This document shows, in pieces, positions 11,799 through 23,839 of a DNA stretch of 64,000 nucleotides. The DNA is from Bidens hawaiensis (Eukaryota > Streptophyta > Magnoliopsida > Asterales > Asteraceae). The notes under the pieces were generated by a model. It saw only the letters and a program-made list of their open reading frames with translations, ran no database searches and was not told where the DNA came from. Both the position numbers and the translations under genes were made by a program. Position 1 is the stretch's first letter. Each line of letters opens with the position of its first letter. The DNA lies in NCBI GenBank assembly GCA_021521415.1, contig JAIQDT010014332.1, forward strand, positions 162,001 to 226,000, in the 5' to 3' direction.

Positions 11799-13834
11799 TT
11801 ACTCGGGATTGATCATCCCATTCAGCTCAACAAGGTTTTGAAAACGATTTTTGTCAAACGCTTTAGTAAACAAGTCAGCGAAATTAACTAACGTATCAAC
11901 CTTTTCGAGCATAATCAGTTTCTTCTCAGCACAATCCCGTATAAAATGATGACGGATGTCAATATGTTTAGTTTTGCTATGCTTTACGGGATTGTTAGTT
12001 ACTGAGATAGCAGCAGTGTTATCAATGCAAATAGGAGTATGAGTGAAATTCAGACCATAATCGCGCAACTGTTGTTGAATCCAAAGAACCTGGGAGCAGC
12101 AGTTGGATGCTGCCATGTATTCTGCTTCACAGGTTGAAATGGCGACTGAGGTCTGCTTCTTGCATTGCCATGACACTAATCTGCCTCCAAGAAACTGACA
12201 ACCACCTGTTGTTGACTTCCGACTCTGATTGCAACCTCCATAATCAGAATCTGTGTAGGCGACCAACTCCAAGTCTCCTCCTCTCGTGTACCACAACCCC
12301 AGCTTAGGTTTGCCTTTGAGATAGCGCAATATCCTCTTCGCACCCTTCAAGTGAGATTCCTTTGGGTTTGCCTGAAAGCGTGCACAAAGACACACTGCAA
12401 ACATAATATCAGGTCTAGAAGCAGTTAAGTACATTAAAGAACCTATTATTGCCCGATATTGGGTTGGGTCCACGTCTGCATCGTTGTCTGAATCATCACC
12501 CAATTTATGGTTGACGCAGACTGGAGTATCAAATGGAGTGCTGTCCTCCATCTTGAAGCGTTTGAGAACATCATGAACATACTTAGTCTGATGAATGAAC
12601 ATCCCATCTTTCTTCTGATCAACCTGCAGTCCTAAAAAGAAAGTTAGTTCACCCATAGCACTCATTTAAAATCTCTTTTTCATGACGGCCTCAAACTCCT
12701 GACACATGGCGACTTTTGATGCAGCAAAGATGATGTCGTCCACGTAGACTTGCACCAGAAGAAAGTCTCTCCCTTTTCTCTTAAAGAACAATGTGCTATC
12801 AATCTTTCCCCTTTCAAACTCATTCTCAAGCAAGTAATCGGATAGTGTTGAATACCAGGCACGAGGGGTCTGATGTAGTCCATACAGCGCTTTACTTAGC
12901 TTGTACACGTGATCGGGAAAGTCTGGGTCAGGAAAACCCGGAGGTTGCTCAACGTACACAACCTCATCGACTTTGCCATTCAGGAACGCACTCTTCACGT
13001 CTAACTGAAATACCTTCATCTTCTTGTGTGCAGCAAATGCCAAAAACAATCGAATGGCTTCCAATCTCGCCACAGGAGCAAACACCTCATTGTAATCGAT
13101 CCTCTTGCTGATTAAAACCTTTTACCACCAGCCTCGCCTTGTTCCTGATAATAATCCCTTTCTCATCTCTCTTGCATTTGAAAACCCATTTGGTGCCAAT
13201 CGCATGCACATTCTTCGGTTTTGCAACCAAATTCCATACCTCCATCTTCTTGAACTGGGCTAACTCTTCTTGCATGGCTTCGACCCACGAGCTGTCCTTG
13301 AGAGCCATTTGATAGTTCTTTGGTTCAATCTGGCTGATGAAGCAGGTGTACAAGCATTCGTTAATGATGCCTGATTCTTTAATGCTTGTGTAAACACAGG
13401 TGTGCTCATTCAAGCTTTGTCTTGTTTGTACACCGTCAGACAGATCACCTATCATGTTCTCCAAAGGGTGATTTTTGTGAATTCTCGTAGTCGAAACCGC
13501 ACTGACTTGCAGATTGTCTTCCAGGTTCGAAGATAGCTCATCAATGGGTGATTGTTGTTGAGAGTGAAACGGATTGAAGAATTCATCTTCTGTAGAGGCA
13601 GCAGGGGTATCGACAGCATTTGACGAGGAAGGCTGACATTCATCATACTGCGGTCGTTGCACCAAAGTGTCTTCCTCATCGTAAATCATCTTCGTAGCAA
13701 TTCTCTCATCAACTTCTGCACAATTCAAATAAGGCATGTTAAAAGATTTAAAAAGCCTATCATAGTCGAAAACCCCAGCTGGTCCCGTGCTTGGTTTTGG
13801 TGATTTGTAACTTGTGATATCAGTGTTACACACC
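11799..13834 (-). pseudogene. Copia pol, reverse transcriptase and RNase H part
   Basis: Continues the pol gene on the other side of the Gypsy. RT begins at about WVEAMQEELAQFKKMEVW and IGTKWVFKCKRDEKG. A small deletion shifts frame near 13087-13108. Then FQLDVKSAFLNG, YGLHQTPRAWY and the catalytic VYVDDIIF follow. A nonsense TAA lies at 12666-12668, just before MGELTFFLGLQV. RNase H is present (YTDSDYGGC, STCEAEYMA, LWIQQQLRDYG, KTKHIDIRHHFIRD). At least two breaks besides the insertion, so inactive. Confidence 0.9.
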
Positions 13835-14288
13835 ACCTCTGTAACGATTCCGGCAAATTCAGTTATACCCTAGCCGGAATATACCATTTATGTGTTATTT
13901 AATACTAAATATATGAATTATAATGTGTTTATACGAGTATATAAGATTCACAGTACGAATTATACTCGAATGTACAGTTAGTCGTATTGGAATTACGATT
14001 AATCAATGAACGGTTATTGAAACCCGAACGAATCGGGGATTACGTCATAGATGAAATATATGATGTTTAGTAAGGTTTACGAAGTATTAAGGCTTCGGGA
14101 TAAGTGAATTATAGCACAGAAAAAGGATTTCGATTTATTAGTACGTCGGTACGTTAAACGAAACCTTTAACATCAAACCAAGCAAGAGACGATCGATCAA
14201 GCCGAAAAAGATGCACAATGACCGACAATATGATGTGTTGAGTCAATAAATGTCATGGTTTAAGTTTTTAAAGATTTTAAATCAGTTT

Positions 14289-14297
14289 TATATAAAT
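14289..14297 (+). promoter_or_regulatory. Candidate TATA box of Gypsy 5' LTR
   Basis: TATATAAAT about 290 bp upstream of the first exon junction. The same box lies at 22024-22032 in the 3' LTR. It is the best TATA in the LTR and would start transcripts near 14320, leaving both intron sites within the leader. No experimental support. Confidence 0.5.
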
Positions 14298-14905
14298 TTT
14301 ATTTTTAAGCCGAAAAAACGACCGTTTTAGCCTCGTTTTAAGCCGAATTAAGTGTTTAACCGAAAAACGAACTGAACCAGATTATCCACAACATTATCCG
14401 GATTACACAATCCAAATGTGTGGTCATGGTTGGAGATGTGGGCCCCCCCCACACATACATGGACCGATCGGTCCATGGGTACACACACACACACTTCATT
14501 TTCTTTTTTCTACATTCCAACTCTCCAAATCCTCTCAACCCTTTACACATTCATCCAACCTCCTTTGATTTATACCAAGAAACCGAGGTGTTGTATCTAG
14601 TTGCTAGCAAAGGCTAGAAAGCAAGATCTTTGCGATCTAAAGCTAGAAACACAAGATCCGAGCCGGTAGCTGTTCACAGTATTACATCTTGCTCACAAAA
14701 AGGTGAGTTTCACGAGCCCCTTTTTACTGAACTGTTTTAAATATTTTCCCGGGGCGGAAAGCATGTTTCTATCAAAATGTTTAAGTACATGCTGATCGCA
14801 TGGAAATGAATGTATTTATATAATGTTTATTGTACGGGAATCGTACGGTAATGTATTAAGATGGTAATTGTCTGAGTTGCTAATATTGTAAGGCCCGAAA
14901 CAGTG

Positions 14906-15115
14906 TTCTGGGTTAACAGTGTCCCCAGAGGTTATTAAATGTATTTCTGGGTTAACAGTGTCCCCAGGGGCTATTAAATGTATTTCTGGGTTAACAGTGT
15001 CCCCAGAGGTTATTAAATGTATTTCTGGGTTAACAGTGTCCCCAGAGGTTATTAAATGTGTTTCTGGGTTAACAGTGTCCCCAGAGGTTATTAAATGTGT
15101 TTCTGGGTTAACAGA
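14906..15115 (+). repeat. 39-bp tandem repeat, 5 copies plus a partial, Gypsy 5' LTR
   Basis: Unit TTCTGGGTTAACAGTGTCCC... repeated at 14906, 14945, 14984, 15023 and 15062, with a part-copy at 15101. The period is a multiple of three, which creates a meaningless repetitive reading frame. Confidence 0.95.
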
Positions 15116-15507
15116 GTTTTCACTTATAGGCTCAGCATAATTACATCATTAATTTATGATTACTAAAATGATGGTTTACTTAAATTAGTGAAACTCACCA
15201 ACTATTCGTAGTTGACCCGTTTCCTTTACATGCTTTCTAGGTACACCCAAATTGGAATGAGTGATACGTGCTTGATGATGTGTGCTATTTTGTGGAAGCT
15301 TAAGGGTTTATATTTTGTTTTAAACATGTTAACGTACTATTGGTAAAACTTATGTGATAACGCCTAGTCGGTAACGAAACTCGGAACAATGTAATACGTT
15401 TAAATTATTGTAGTGGTGTTTTCTTTATAAGCAATGCTGTTGATATCAGATGTGTCTGTTGCATCCCGTGTACGTTTCCGCTGCGGTTACGGGGTGTTAC
15501 AGAACTT

Positions 15508-15520
15508 GGTATCAGAGCCA
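15508..15520 (+). other. Gypsy primer-binding site (tRNA-iMet)
   Basis: TGGTATCAGAGCC, six bases after the 5' LTR end, complementary to initiator tRNA-Met. Confidence 0.93.
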
Positions 15521-15864
15521 TTGGTTATAAAGAATTAGGATGTCTTTAAAAGATACCTAAAATATAACAAGTAGCTCAAGTGTTATAGGATATGAATATC
15601 AACTAATAATTTATTGTGACGAGGTCTGGATGAACTTGGATGGACAAGTGAGTTATTATGGTCCGGAACATAATAACAGACTTGTCCGCACGAGGGAATT
15701 CAGGGGAAGTCACGGGGGACTTTAATAGGTAAAATTGGCAACATATGTGCAAATATATGATAATATTGTATGTGGTCAAGTTGTATAAGTAAGTGTATAT
15801 TAATTTGATTACGATTTACACTATGGAAAGAACTATATGTTTGTTAACTTGTGTGCAGGTTAGA
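15521..15864 (+). other. Gypsy leader between PBS and ORF0
   Basis: AT-rich untranslated leader. It ends in a pyrimidine-poor tract and a TGCAG acceptor-like site at 15858. Confidence 0.6.
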
Positions 15865-16464
15865 ATGTCAAGAACACCTAGTGCATCGATGGAGGAGGAC
15901 CCGGAGGAAGCCAACTCCGGGAACTCTGGGAGCCTCCCCGTATCATCCAGCTCTGAGCCTAGTGAGGCTAGTGTTAGGAGCTCTAGCCAGTCCTCTCCTG
16001 CCAGGATTGCTAGATCTCCTACCCCACCCGCACCACAGGCCGTCCCTATCCCGCCCGGATTCGGACCCCGCCTCACGGCGCGGATCAGTGTTCCTCAGGT
16101 CCCACCTACCTCGCCCCCACCCAGACCTGCTACCCCCAGGGGCGAGTCCTCCCGCTCCCAGCCCGAGCCTGTGACTCCACCTGTGTGGGCTCTCCCTAGG
16201 CAGGAGAGGGACGCGGCGGCGTGGCTACGAGTGCTCACCGAACAGGTGAATGAGCACTCCGCCGCCTTGACGGTGGGGGTACAGAGGCAGATGTACCTAG
16301 GGGATTGCATACTGGACCACCAGTATGCGATTTCGCAGCTGAAGAGGGAGTGCTCATACTCCCAGTGGATGATCGGCTGGATGGAGACGCGGATCCGGGT
16401 TATGCTGGCTGTGATGGTGGTGTTGGTGGCGGTGTTGGTGGGTTTGGTTTACCACCGTGTTTAG
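15865..16464 (+). CDS. Small ORF upstream of gag with C-terminal membrane segment (ORF0)
   Basis: 199-aa protein of unknown function, open throughout. The first ATG after the acceptor-like TTGTGTGCAG at 15849-15858 is chosen; an in-frame upstream ATG at 15793 lies before that site. Residues 1-110 are Ser/Pro-rich and disordered (SSSSEPSEASVRSSSQSS; PPTSPPPRPATPRG). Residues about 115-175 look helical (RDAAAWLRVLTEQVNEHSA). The last 20 or so form one strong hydrophobic segment (MLAVMVVLVAVLVGLVY) ending HRV, the layout of a tail-anchored membrane protein. High GC in the Pro-rich part contrasts with the AT-rich surroundings. I recognise no family. It lies between PBS and gag, where chromoviruses usually have only leader. 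Confidence 0.6.
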   Translation: MSRTPSASMEEDPEEANSGNSGSLPVSSSSEPSEASVRSSSQSSPARIARSPTPPAPQAVPIPPGFGPRLTARISVPQVPPTSPPPRPATPRGESSRSQPEPVTPPVWALPRQERDAAAWLRVLTEQVNEHSAALTVGVQRQMYLGDCILDHQYAISQLKRECSYSQWMIGWMETRIRVMLAVMVVLVAVLVGLVYHRV

Positions 16465-16834
16465 TTGTGTTAGGATGGGAGTAGACAGGAACCGCTTTTT
16501 GATACTCTGTGTAAGCAGTTAGTGGTGATGCTAACATAGAGTGAATCTTGGGTAGTATAATACAACCACTGGCCCTTAGGGGGGTCTCTTTTGGGGTATA
16601 TCGTTATAGATACTTTTGGGTATCATTCAAGCACTGACCCATTGTGGGTTATGTCGAGATGATGCCGACATAGGCCCTATGTAGGAAAACTTAACTTATG
16701 TAATGATGACAGGAAAAGTATGTGAACTGACAGGGATGTAATATGTACTAATGTTTGTTAATGAATGGAATGTTTGTTGTGTTTTATGATTGGAACTTGT
16801 ATTAATTATATATATTTTCTTGATGTTGTGTAGA
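16465..16834 (+). other. Gypsy spacer between ORF0 and gag
   Basis: 370 bp without ORF. It ends TTGATGTTGTGTAG|A immediately before the gag ATG, an acceptor-like site. A GTGAGT donor-like site lies in the LTR at 14703, so a spliced gag mRNA lacking PBS and ORF0 is conceivable. Confidence 0.55.
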
Positions 16835-19800
16835 ATGGCACCAAAACATTCAGCCCAATTGTCGGAAGTGGACGTGAGTCGTTTGATTGCTCAACAGTTA
16901 GAGGCGGCGATACCGGATATAGTATCGCGCATCGCCGCCAGTATTAACAATTCGGCCAATCCAACCCCTCCGAGCAATCAAACGACCACCAATAATGACG
17001 GGGAACAAAATGTTAATCCTCCACAGAATGATAACACGATTCCGAGTAATGACGCACCGCCTAGGGTGGTCGTTACAGACAGTAATGGCCCTATACCTAC
17101 GGTAGAGACGAACCGTACTGAACCGATTCGTGCATCCAGGGGATGTTCGATCAAAGACTTTATGTTGTGCAAACCTCTAGAGTTTAGCGGGTCTGAAGGA
17201 CCAAATGGGTTGGTTAAGTGGATGGAGAAAATAGAATCCGTTGTGAATATCAGCAACTGCCCCGAGGATTGTGTTGTTAAATATGCTACCTGCACATTCA
17301 CGGACCATGCCTTGACATGGTGAAACACGATAGTGCAGACCCGGGGTCAGGCGGCGACAAACCGCATGACCTGGACAGAGCTCAAGGCTCTTGTACTGGA
17401 ACATTTCTGCCCGAAAAACGAATTGCAAAAATTAGAAAATGAATTGTGGAACCTGGAGATGCAGGGGGCAGACCATTTGGGTTATACGAACCGGTTTAAT
17501 GAGTTGTCGCGATTGGTACCATGGTTGGTCACCCCAGAGTCGAAGAGGGTTGAGCGTTATATTTGGGGGCTAACTCCAGTTGTAAGGAGTATAGTCAATT
17601 CTGGGGGACACCAGACGTATGAGGGTGCGGTGACGCAAGCTGGTATCGTCACGTATGATTTCGTAAGGAGCGGGTCACTGAAGGTGACGGGAGAGTCCGC
17701 TGGGGGAAAGCGGGGTACACATGACCATAGGATCCAGGAGAAGCAGCAAGGTAAACGTGCTAGGCCCACTGCCCAGAACTACGCCATGACTAGTTCAGGC
17801 GGAAGGCAAGAACCGCAGAAGGGAACGTTTCCTAAGTGTGGGAAATGCGGTTACCACCATGGTGGCATGTGCAAAGAAGTGGTGTGCCACCGGTGCGGCA
17901 GGATTGGGCACTACGCACCGAGTTGTAGGACAAACCTGAACAACTTGAACCGGCAACCGCAACCTATCCGTGCGCAGCCAATTAGGACCCAATCAGCCCG
18001 ACAACAAAACCCGCAAGGAAACCAAATGGTGACCACCAGCCGTGCTTGCTATGAATGCGGCAGCACAGATCACTTCAAGAGAAACTGTCCGAAGCTGAAC
18101 CAGGGAGGAAATGGGCGGCAAACCGCGGGTCAGGCATCGTCGTCCAATCCGGCGCGAGGCCGAGCATTCGTGATGGGGGCGAACGAAGCACGCCAGGACC
18201 CCAGCGTAGTGACAGGTACATTCCTCGTCTCTGATCATTACGCTTCTGTATTATTTGATACGGGCGCCGATAGAAGTTTTGTCTCCGTTAGATTCCTGTT
18301 GATAGCAAACCTCCCAATTGGTGAAACCATAGAACCTTACACCGTAGAAGTCGCTAACGGTAAAACCATGATAGTTAATCAGATAGTTCGGAATTGCCCT
18401 TTTATTCTGAACGATCAATCTCTTCCGATTGACTTGTTACCGGTAGAATTGGGTAGTTTTGACGTGATAGTGGGAATGGATTGGTTAGCACGTAACAAAG
18501 TAGAAATAAACTGTGAAAAGAAAATCGTCAAGATCCGGGTGTCGGATGACGAAGAGATATTAGTGCAAGGAGAAAAGTCAGGCACCATGATACCATTTAT
18601 ATCCCACCTCAAGGTGTTAAAATACATACGCCAAGGATGCGTGGCGTATCTAGCAAGCTTGACAGCCACTGATTCTGAGGAGAAACGGGTGGATGATATT
18701 CCAGTGGTGCGCGAATTTCCACAAGTCTTCCCAGAAGAACTTCCTGGATTACCGCCAACCCGACAGGTCGAATTCAGAATCGATCTATTACCTCAAGCTG
18801 GCCCTGTTGCTAAGGCACCCTACCGACTTGCACCATCAGAGATGCAAGAATTATCCAACCAATTGCAAGAATTGTTGGATAAAGGATTTATACGTCATAG
18901 TTATTCCCCATGGGGTGCACCGGTACTATTCGTGAAAAAGAAGGACGGAAGCCTTAGAATGTGCATTGATTACAGGGAGCTGAACAAGTTAACAATCAAA
19001 AATAGATATCCTCTTCCCCGAATTGATGACCTGTTCGACCAACTGCAAGGTGCGAGCTATTTCTCAAAAATTGATCTTAGATCGGGATACCATCAGGTTA
19101 GAATTCAGGAGGAGGATATCCTAAAAACCGCATTCCGGACTCGCTACGGCCATTACGAGTTCTTAGTTATGCCTTTCGGGCTAACAAATGCGCCAGCAGT
19201 ATTCATGGATCTCATGAATCGAGTCTGTAAACCCTACCTCGATAAATTCGTCATCGTGTTTATTGACGATATTTTGATATACTCGAAGAGTAAAGGAGAG
19301 CACGAGCAATACTTAAGATTAATTTTAGAGCTTTTAAATAAGGAGAAGTTGTATGCAAAATTCTCCAAGTGTAACTTCTGGTTACAAGAAGTGCAATTCC
19401 TTGGTCACGTTATAAACCATCAAGGAATACACGTTGATCCAAGTAAGGTTGAAGCAGTTAAGAATTGGCAAGCGCCTAAATCGCCAAAGGAAATCCGCCA
19501 ATTCTTAGGCTTAGCTGGATATTATCGTCGATTTATAGAAAACTTTTCCAGCATTGCCCAACCTTTAACCCTTCTGACCCAAAAAGATCGAAAGTATGAA
19601 TGGGGTGAAGAGCAGGAAACGGCGTTTCAAACGCTAAAACAAAGATTGTGCCAAGCGCCGATCTTAAGTCTCCCCGACGGAGACGATGGTTTTGTCGTGT
19701 ATTGTGACGCATCCCGGAAAGGGTTAGGATGCGTGTTGATGCAAAATAATAAGGTCATAGCCTATGCTTCTCGACAGTTAAAAATACACGAGAAAAATTA

Positions 19801-21538
19801 CACTACTCATGACTTAGAACTGGGAGCAGTTATCTTCGCACTTAAAATCTGGAGACATTATCTCTATGGTACAAAGTGCACCATCTTCACCGATCATAAA
19901 AGTTTGCAACACATATTCGATCAGAAAGAACTGAATATGAGACAACGAAGATGGGTCGAGTTGTTAAGCGACTATGACTGTGACATCCGTTATCACCCCG
20001 GCAAGGCTAACGTCGTAGCCGATGCCCTGAGTAGGAAGGATCGGGTTAAGCCATTGCGAGTGTGAGCACTAGAAATGATAGTCCAGTCGAACCTTTCGGA
20101 CCAGGTTCGAGTCGCTCAACGCGAGGCGTTGAAAGAGGAACAATTGGTAAAAGAGGGACTTTATGGTAACGAGAAGAATTTCGAACAGCGCGTGGACGAA
20201 ATTCTCTATTTCAAAAATCGGATTTGGATCCCGACCCTCCATGACCTTCGTGAATTAATCATGGACGAAGCGCATAAATCAAAATATTCCATACATCCGG
20301 GATCGGATAAGATGTACAAGGATGTGAAGGAGTTCTACTGGTGGCCGGGTATGAAAAAGAATATAGCCACATACGTCGGCAAGTGTACGATGTGTGCGAG
20401 GGTTAAGGCGGAGCACCAGAAACCTTCGGGAATGTTACAACAACCGGAAATTCCTGAATGGAAGTGGGAGCAGATCACGATGGATTTTGTGACACATCTC
20501 CCCAAGACGTCCCGAGGACATGATGCAATTTGGGTAGTCGTGGATCGATTAACCAAATCTGCACATTTTATCCCGATTAGAAATAATTATAACACCGAGA
20601 GACTTGCGCAGATTTATATAAATGAAATTGTGTCTCGTCATGGGATACCCATCTCAATCATCTCCGATCGGGATAGCCATTTCACCTCCAAGCTTTGGCA
20701 AGCTGTGCAAGAAGCGCTGGGAACGCGTATTAATCTAAGCACAGCTTACCACCCTCAGACCGACGGTCAGTCTGAGAGGACCATTCAAACCCTGGAGGAT
20801 TTGCTTCGTGCATGCGTACTGGATTTTAAGGGAAATTGGGATCAACATCTCCCACTCGTTGAATTTTCCTATAATAACAGTTACCATAGCAGTATAAAGG
20901 CAGCACCTTACGAAGCATTGTATGGACGGAAGTGCCGATCACCACTCTGCTGGACTGAGGTGGGTGACACACAGGTTATTAGATCAGATCTGGTCCAGGA
21001 AACGACCAGCAAAATCCTTGAAATTAAGAACAATCTGAAGGCCGCACGGGATCGGCATAAGAGTTATGCCGATACCCGTAGAAAACCGTTATCATTTGAG
21101 AAAGGTGATAAAGTGTATTTGAAAGTATCACCTTGGAAAGGAGTAGTCAGATTTGGAAAGGCGGGGAAGTTGGCCCCTAGATACATTAGACCGTTCGACA
21201 TTACTGCAAAAATCGGTCCTGTAGCATACCGATTAGAACTGCCAGATGAATTAAATGCAGTTCACGTGTTTCACGTGTCAAACTTGAAAAGGTGTCTGTC
21301 GGATGAGACATCGGTGTTACCACTAGAGGGTGTCCAATTAAACGATAAGCTTAATTTTGTAGAGGAGCCCATAGAAATAGTAGACGGGAAAATCAAGCAA
21401 CTTAGACACAATAAGATTTCGTTGGTCAAAGTTAGATGGAACTCGCAACGAGGCCCAGAATATACTTGGGAACGAAAGGACGAATTTCAGAAGCAATACC
21501 CCCACCTATTTCCGCAAAAGGAAGTAGTTGATGCGTAA
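16835..21538 (+). pseudogene. Gypsy Gag-Pol polyprotein, chromovirus type, two nonsense codons
   Basis: One frame of about 1567 codons, interrupted only by TGA at 17321-17323 (in gag) and TGA at 20063-20065 (after RNase H). Gag: MAPKHSAQ start, retrotrans-gag core ([22 protein letters not shown]), zinc knuckles [26 protein letters not shown] and [14 protein letters not shown]. Protease: [37 protein letters not shown], catalytic FIDDILIYS. RNase [30 protein letters not shown]. Integrase: HHCC-type ([16 protein letters not shown]), DDE core ([24 protein letters not shown]), [12 protein letters not shown]-terminus: chromodomain-like [15 protein letters not shown] and [14 protein letters not shown]. 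All catalytic residues are present, so the copy is young. Tekay-like placement is from motif impression. Confidence 0.92.
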
Positions 21539-21562
21539 AATTTCGAGGACGAAATTTTTATA

Positions 21563-21574
21563 ACGGGGGGAGAA
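21563..21574 (+). other. Gypsy polypurine tract
   Basis: ACGGGGGGAGAA ends exactly at the 3' LTR start. Confidence 0.9.
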
Positions 21575-22320
21575 TGTAACGATTCCGGCAAATTCAGGTA
21601 TACCCTAGCCGGAATATACCATTTATGTGTTATTTAATACTAAATATATGAATTATAATGTGTTTGTACGAGTATATAAGATTCACAGTACGAATTATAC
21701 TCGAATGTACAGTTAGTCGTATTGGAATTACGATTAATCAATGAACGGTTATTGAAACCCGAACGAATCGGGGATTACGTCATAGATGAAATATATGATG
21801 TTTAGTAAGGTTTACGAAGTATTAAGGCTTCGGGATAAGTGAATTATAGCACAGAAAAAGGATTTCGATTTATTAGTACGTCGGTACGTTAAACGAAACC
21901 TTTAACATCAAACCAAGCAAGAGACGATCGATCAAGCCGAAAAAGATGCACAATGACCGACAATATGATGTGTTGAGTCAATAAATGTCATGGTTTAAGT
22001 TTTTAAAGATTTTAAATCAGTTTTATATAAATTTTATTTTTAAGCCGAAAAAACGACCGTTTTAGCCTCGTTTTAAGCCGAATTAAGTGTTTAACCGAAA
22101 AACGAACTGAACCAGATTATCCACAACATTATCCGGATTACACAATCCAAATGTGTGGCCATGGTTGGAGATGTGGGCCCCCCCCACACATACATGGACC
22201 GATCGGTCCATGGGTACACACACACACTTCATTTTCTTTTTTCTACATTCCAACTCTCCAAATCCTCTCAACCCTTTACACATTCATCCAACCTCCTTTG
22301 ATTTATACCAAGAAACCGAG

Positions 22321-22606
22321 GTAAATATCGGATTATAGTCGTGTTCATCGTCTTTTCTCGAGTCATTTACAAGAAAATGAGGTTTCAAGTGAAAAATGGG
22401 TGAAAACCCAAGATGAAACCGATTCTTGCATGATCAAGTGATGTATATAAGTTATACAAGGGATCTTGGTCCAAGAAAGGAGTTAAAAGAGTCAAAAACG
22501 AATTTTTACGGTTAAAATCTTTGTTTTGATTTCTTAACCGAAACTATGAAAGAAATGGCTTGATTGTGGGTATAACTTGCTTGGTGTGGTGTTGTTGTGC
22601 TTGTAG
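22321..22606 (+). other. Putative intron 1 in Gypsy 3' LTR (286 bp)
   Basis: Begins GTAAAT after ACCGAG, ends in a T/G-rich tract and CTTGTAG, and is followed by GTGTTG. Absent from the 5' LTR with precise AG/GT joining. It is AT-rich like plant introns, and no terminal repeats or target duplication mark it as a transposon. It lies downstream of the candidate TATA box, so it would be transcribed. Confidence 0.82.
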
Positions 22607-22674
22607 GTGTTGTATCTAGTTGCTAGCAAAGGCTAGAAAGCAAGATCTTTGCGATCTAATGCTAGAAACACAAG

Positions 22675-23839
22675 GTAGTTCGGTTTTTCGTATGATTTGT
22701 AAGATTTGGACAGATTGTGGTAGACTTAGAGTTGAGTCATGAAATTTCACAGAGATGATCTACACATGAAAATATGAGATCTGTGAAATTTTGGTAATTT
22801 TTGGATAAATGATGAATATTTGGTGAATTTAATGCTCGGTTTTGGCTAAAAATGGTGAAAAATAGCTAAACATAATGAAAAATTCTGGAAAAATTCATAT
22901 AAGCTTTTTATAACATATAAAAGTCACACACAAAATTTTAGGTCCATTGGAGAAGTCTAAGTAGGCTTTTCGTTAAAACGAGTTCTAGGGTTTTCTAGCT
23001 CGGTTTTGGTGAAAATGGCATGAAAAATGAGTTTTTGGTTATGTAAAAATTACTGGGAACTATGTGGATGGCAGGAGTCATCCCAGAAAAATTTGGGATA
23101 TTTCTAAGGTCGTTTGGTATTTTCGACATATTTGGTGTTTAAATGATGTTTAAAAATAGATAAATAAATGTTAAATATAAAAATTAATTCTGGAAATATT
23201 TTTATAAAATTCCTTACTGTCAAAAACTGATTTGTGCAAAATTTCAAGATCCGAGACTAAGCGGATATTTATTTGTGCTAAATGGAACTTAAAAACAAAC
23301 TTTTAAAGCTTAAAACGCGTAAACCGGCAAAGTTCGCCTAAGCGAGCTGACTGGTGTATAAAAACCCTAAAAATAGACTTTTTTCATGAAACTGAGTAAA
23401 TCAAGTAAAAATAAATCATCCGAAAGTAATTCGGATGATTTGGGTAATTTTACCCGATTTAGTCGTTTCCGGTATATTAAAGACGGAAACGGGCCCCGCG
23501 GCCAAACGGGGTGTCTAAACCGAACTCTAATTTCACCACTTTAATTAAAATATCAATAACAACTATTTTCGGGTCGTATGTGGCCAAACTCATTTTTTGA
23601 AAACATAAAGACGAATAACCGTGCTAGGCACGCAAAACGAGAAAACAAACTGAAGGTAGTTTTGACTAAGAACTCTAAGTGATATCACAATCTAAGTCCT
23701 GAGAAGTGTATCGGGGTTAACATTGTCCCCGGATCGTGTACGGTACTGGGTTAACAGTGTCCCCGGACGTACCGGTTAACACGAATTTAAGTTATATTAA
23801 TAGAAATTGTGTAGTAACGACTTAGGGATCGTATTACAG
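22675..23839 (+). other. Putative intron 2 in Gypsy 3' LTR (1165 bp)
   Basis: Begins GTAGTT after ACACAAG, ends CGTATTACAG, and is followed by ATCCAAGCC. Absent from the 5' LTR, which reads ACACAAG|ATCCGAGCC. No ORF. Near its end (23705-23780) it holds diverged copies of the GGGTTAACAGTGTCCCC motif that also makes up the 39-bp tandem repeat downstream. Confidence 0.82.

Larger units (their letters stand above)
13840..15501 (+). repeat. Gypsy 5' LTR (short, intron-less form)
   Basis: 1662 bp. It matches the 3' LTR throughout except that it lacks both intron-like blocks: the junctions are 14587/14588 (CCGAG then GTGTTG) and 14655/14656 (ACACAAG then ATCCGAG). The 68 bp between the junctions (14588-14655) correspond to a mini-exon. 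A 20-bp perfect palindrome lies at 14458-14477. Confidence 0.95.

Noticed and set aside
8568..11799. Stop-codon readthrough from pol to the third ORF as reported for SIRE1
   Set aside because: A 2-kb non-coding spacer separates the two ORFs here, so readthrough cannot join them.
14906..15115. CRISPR-like regular repeat
   Set aside because: The units are contiguous without unique spacers and lie in a plant LTR.
14919..15140. Repetitive 73-codon reading frame (and its counterpart at 24087-24284)
   Set aside because: It is an effect of the 39-bp tandem repeat, whose length is a multiple of three; non-coding LTR sequence.
17321..20065. The two TGA codons of the Gypsy gag-pol as programmed recoding sites
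   Set aside because: They lie inside conserved domains or linkers at positions where relatives have Trp and Arg codons one transition away; plain decay is simpler.
22321..23839. Extra 3' LTR blocks as ordinary transposon insertions
   Set aside because: No terminal repeats, no target duplications, no coding remnants, and both blocks have GT...AG ends matching the exact gaps in the partner LTR. Two such insertions by chance are unlikely, though a genome-wide check is still needed.
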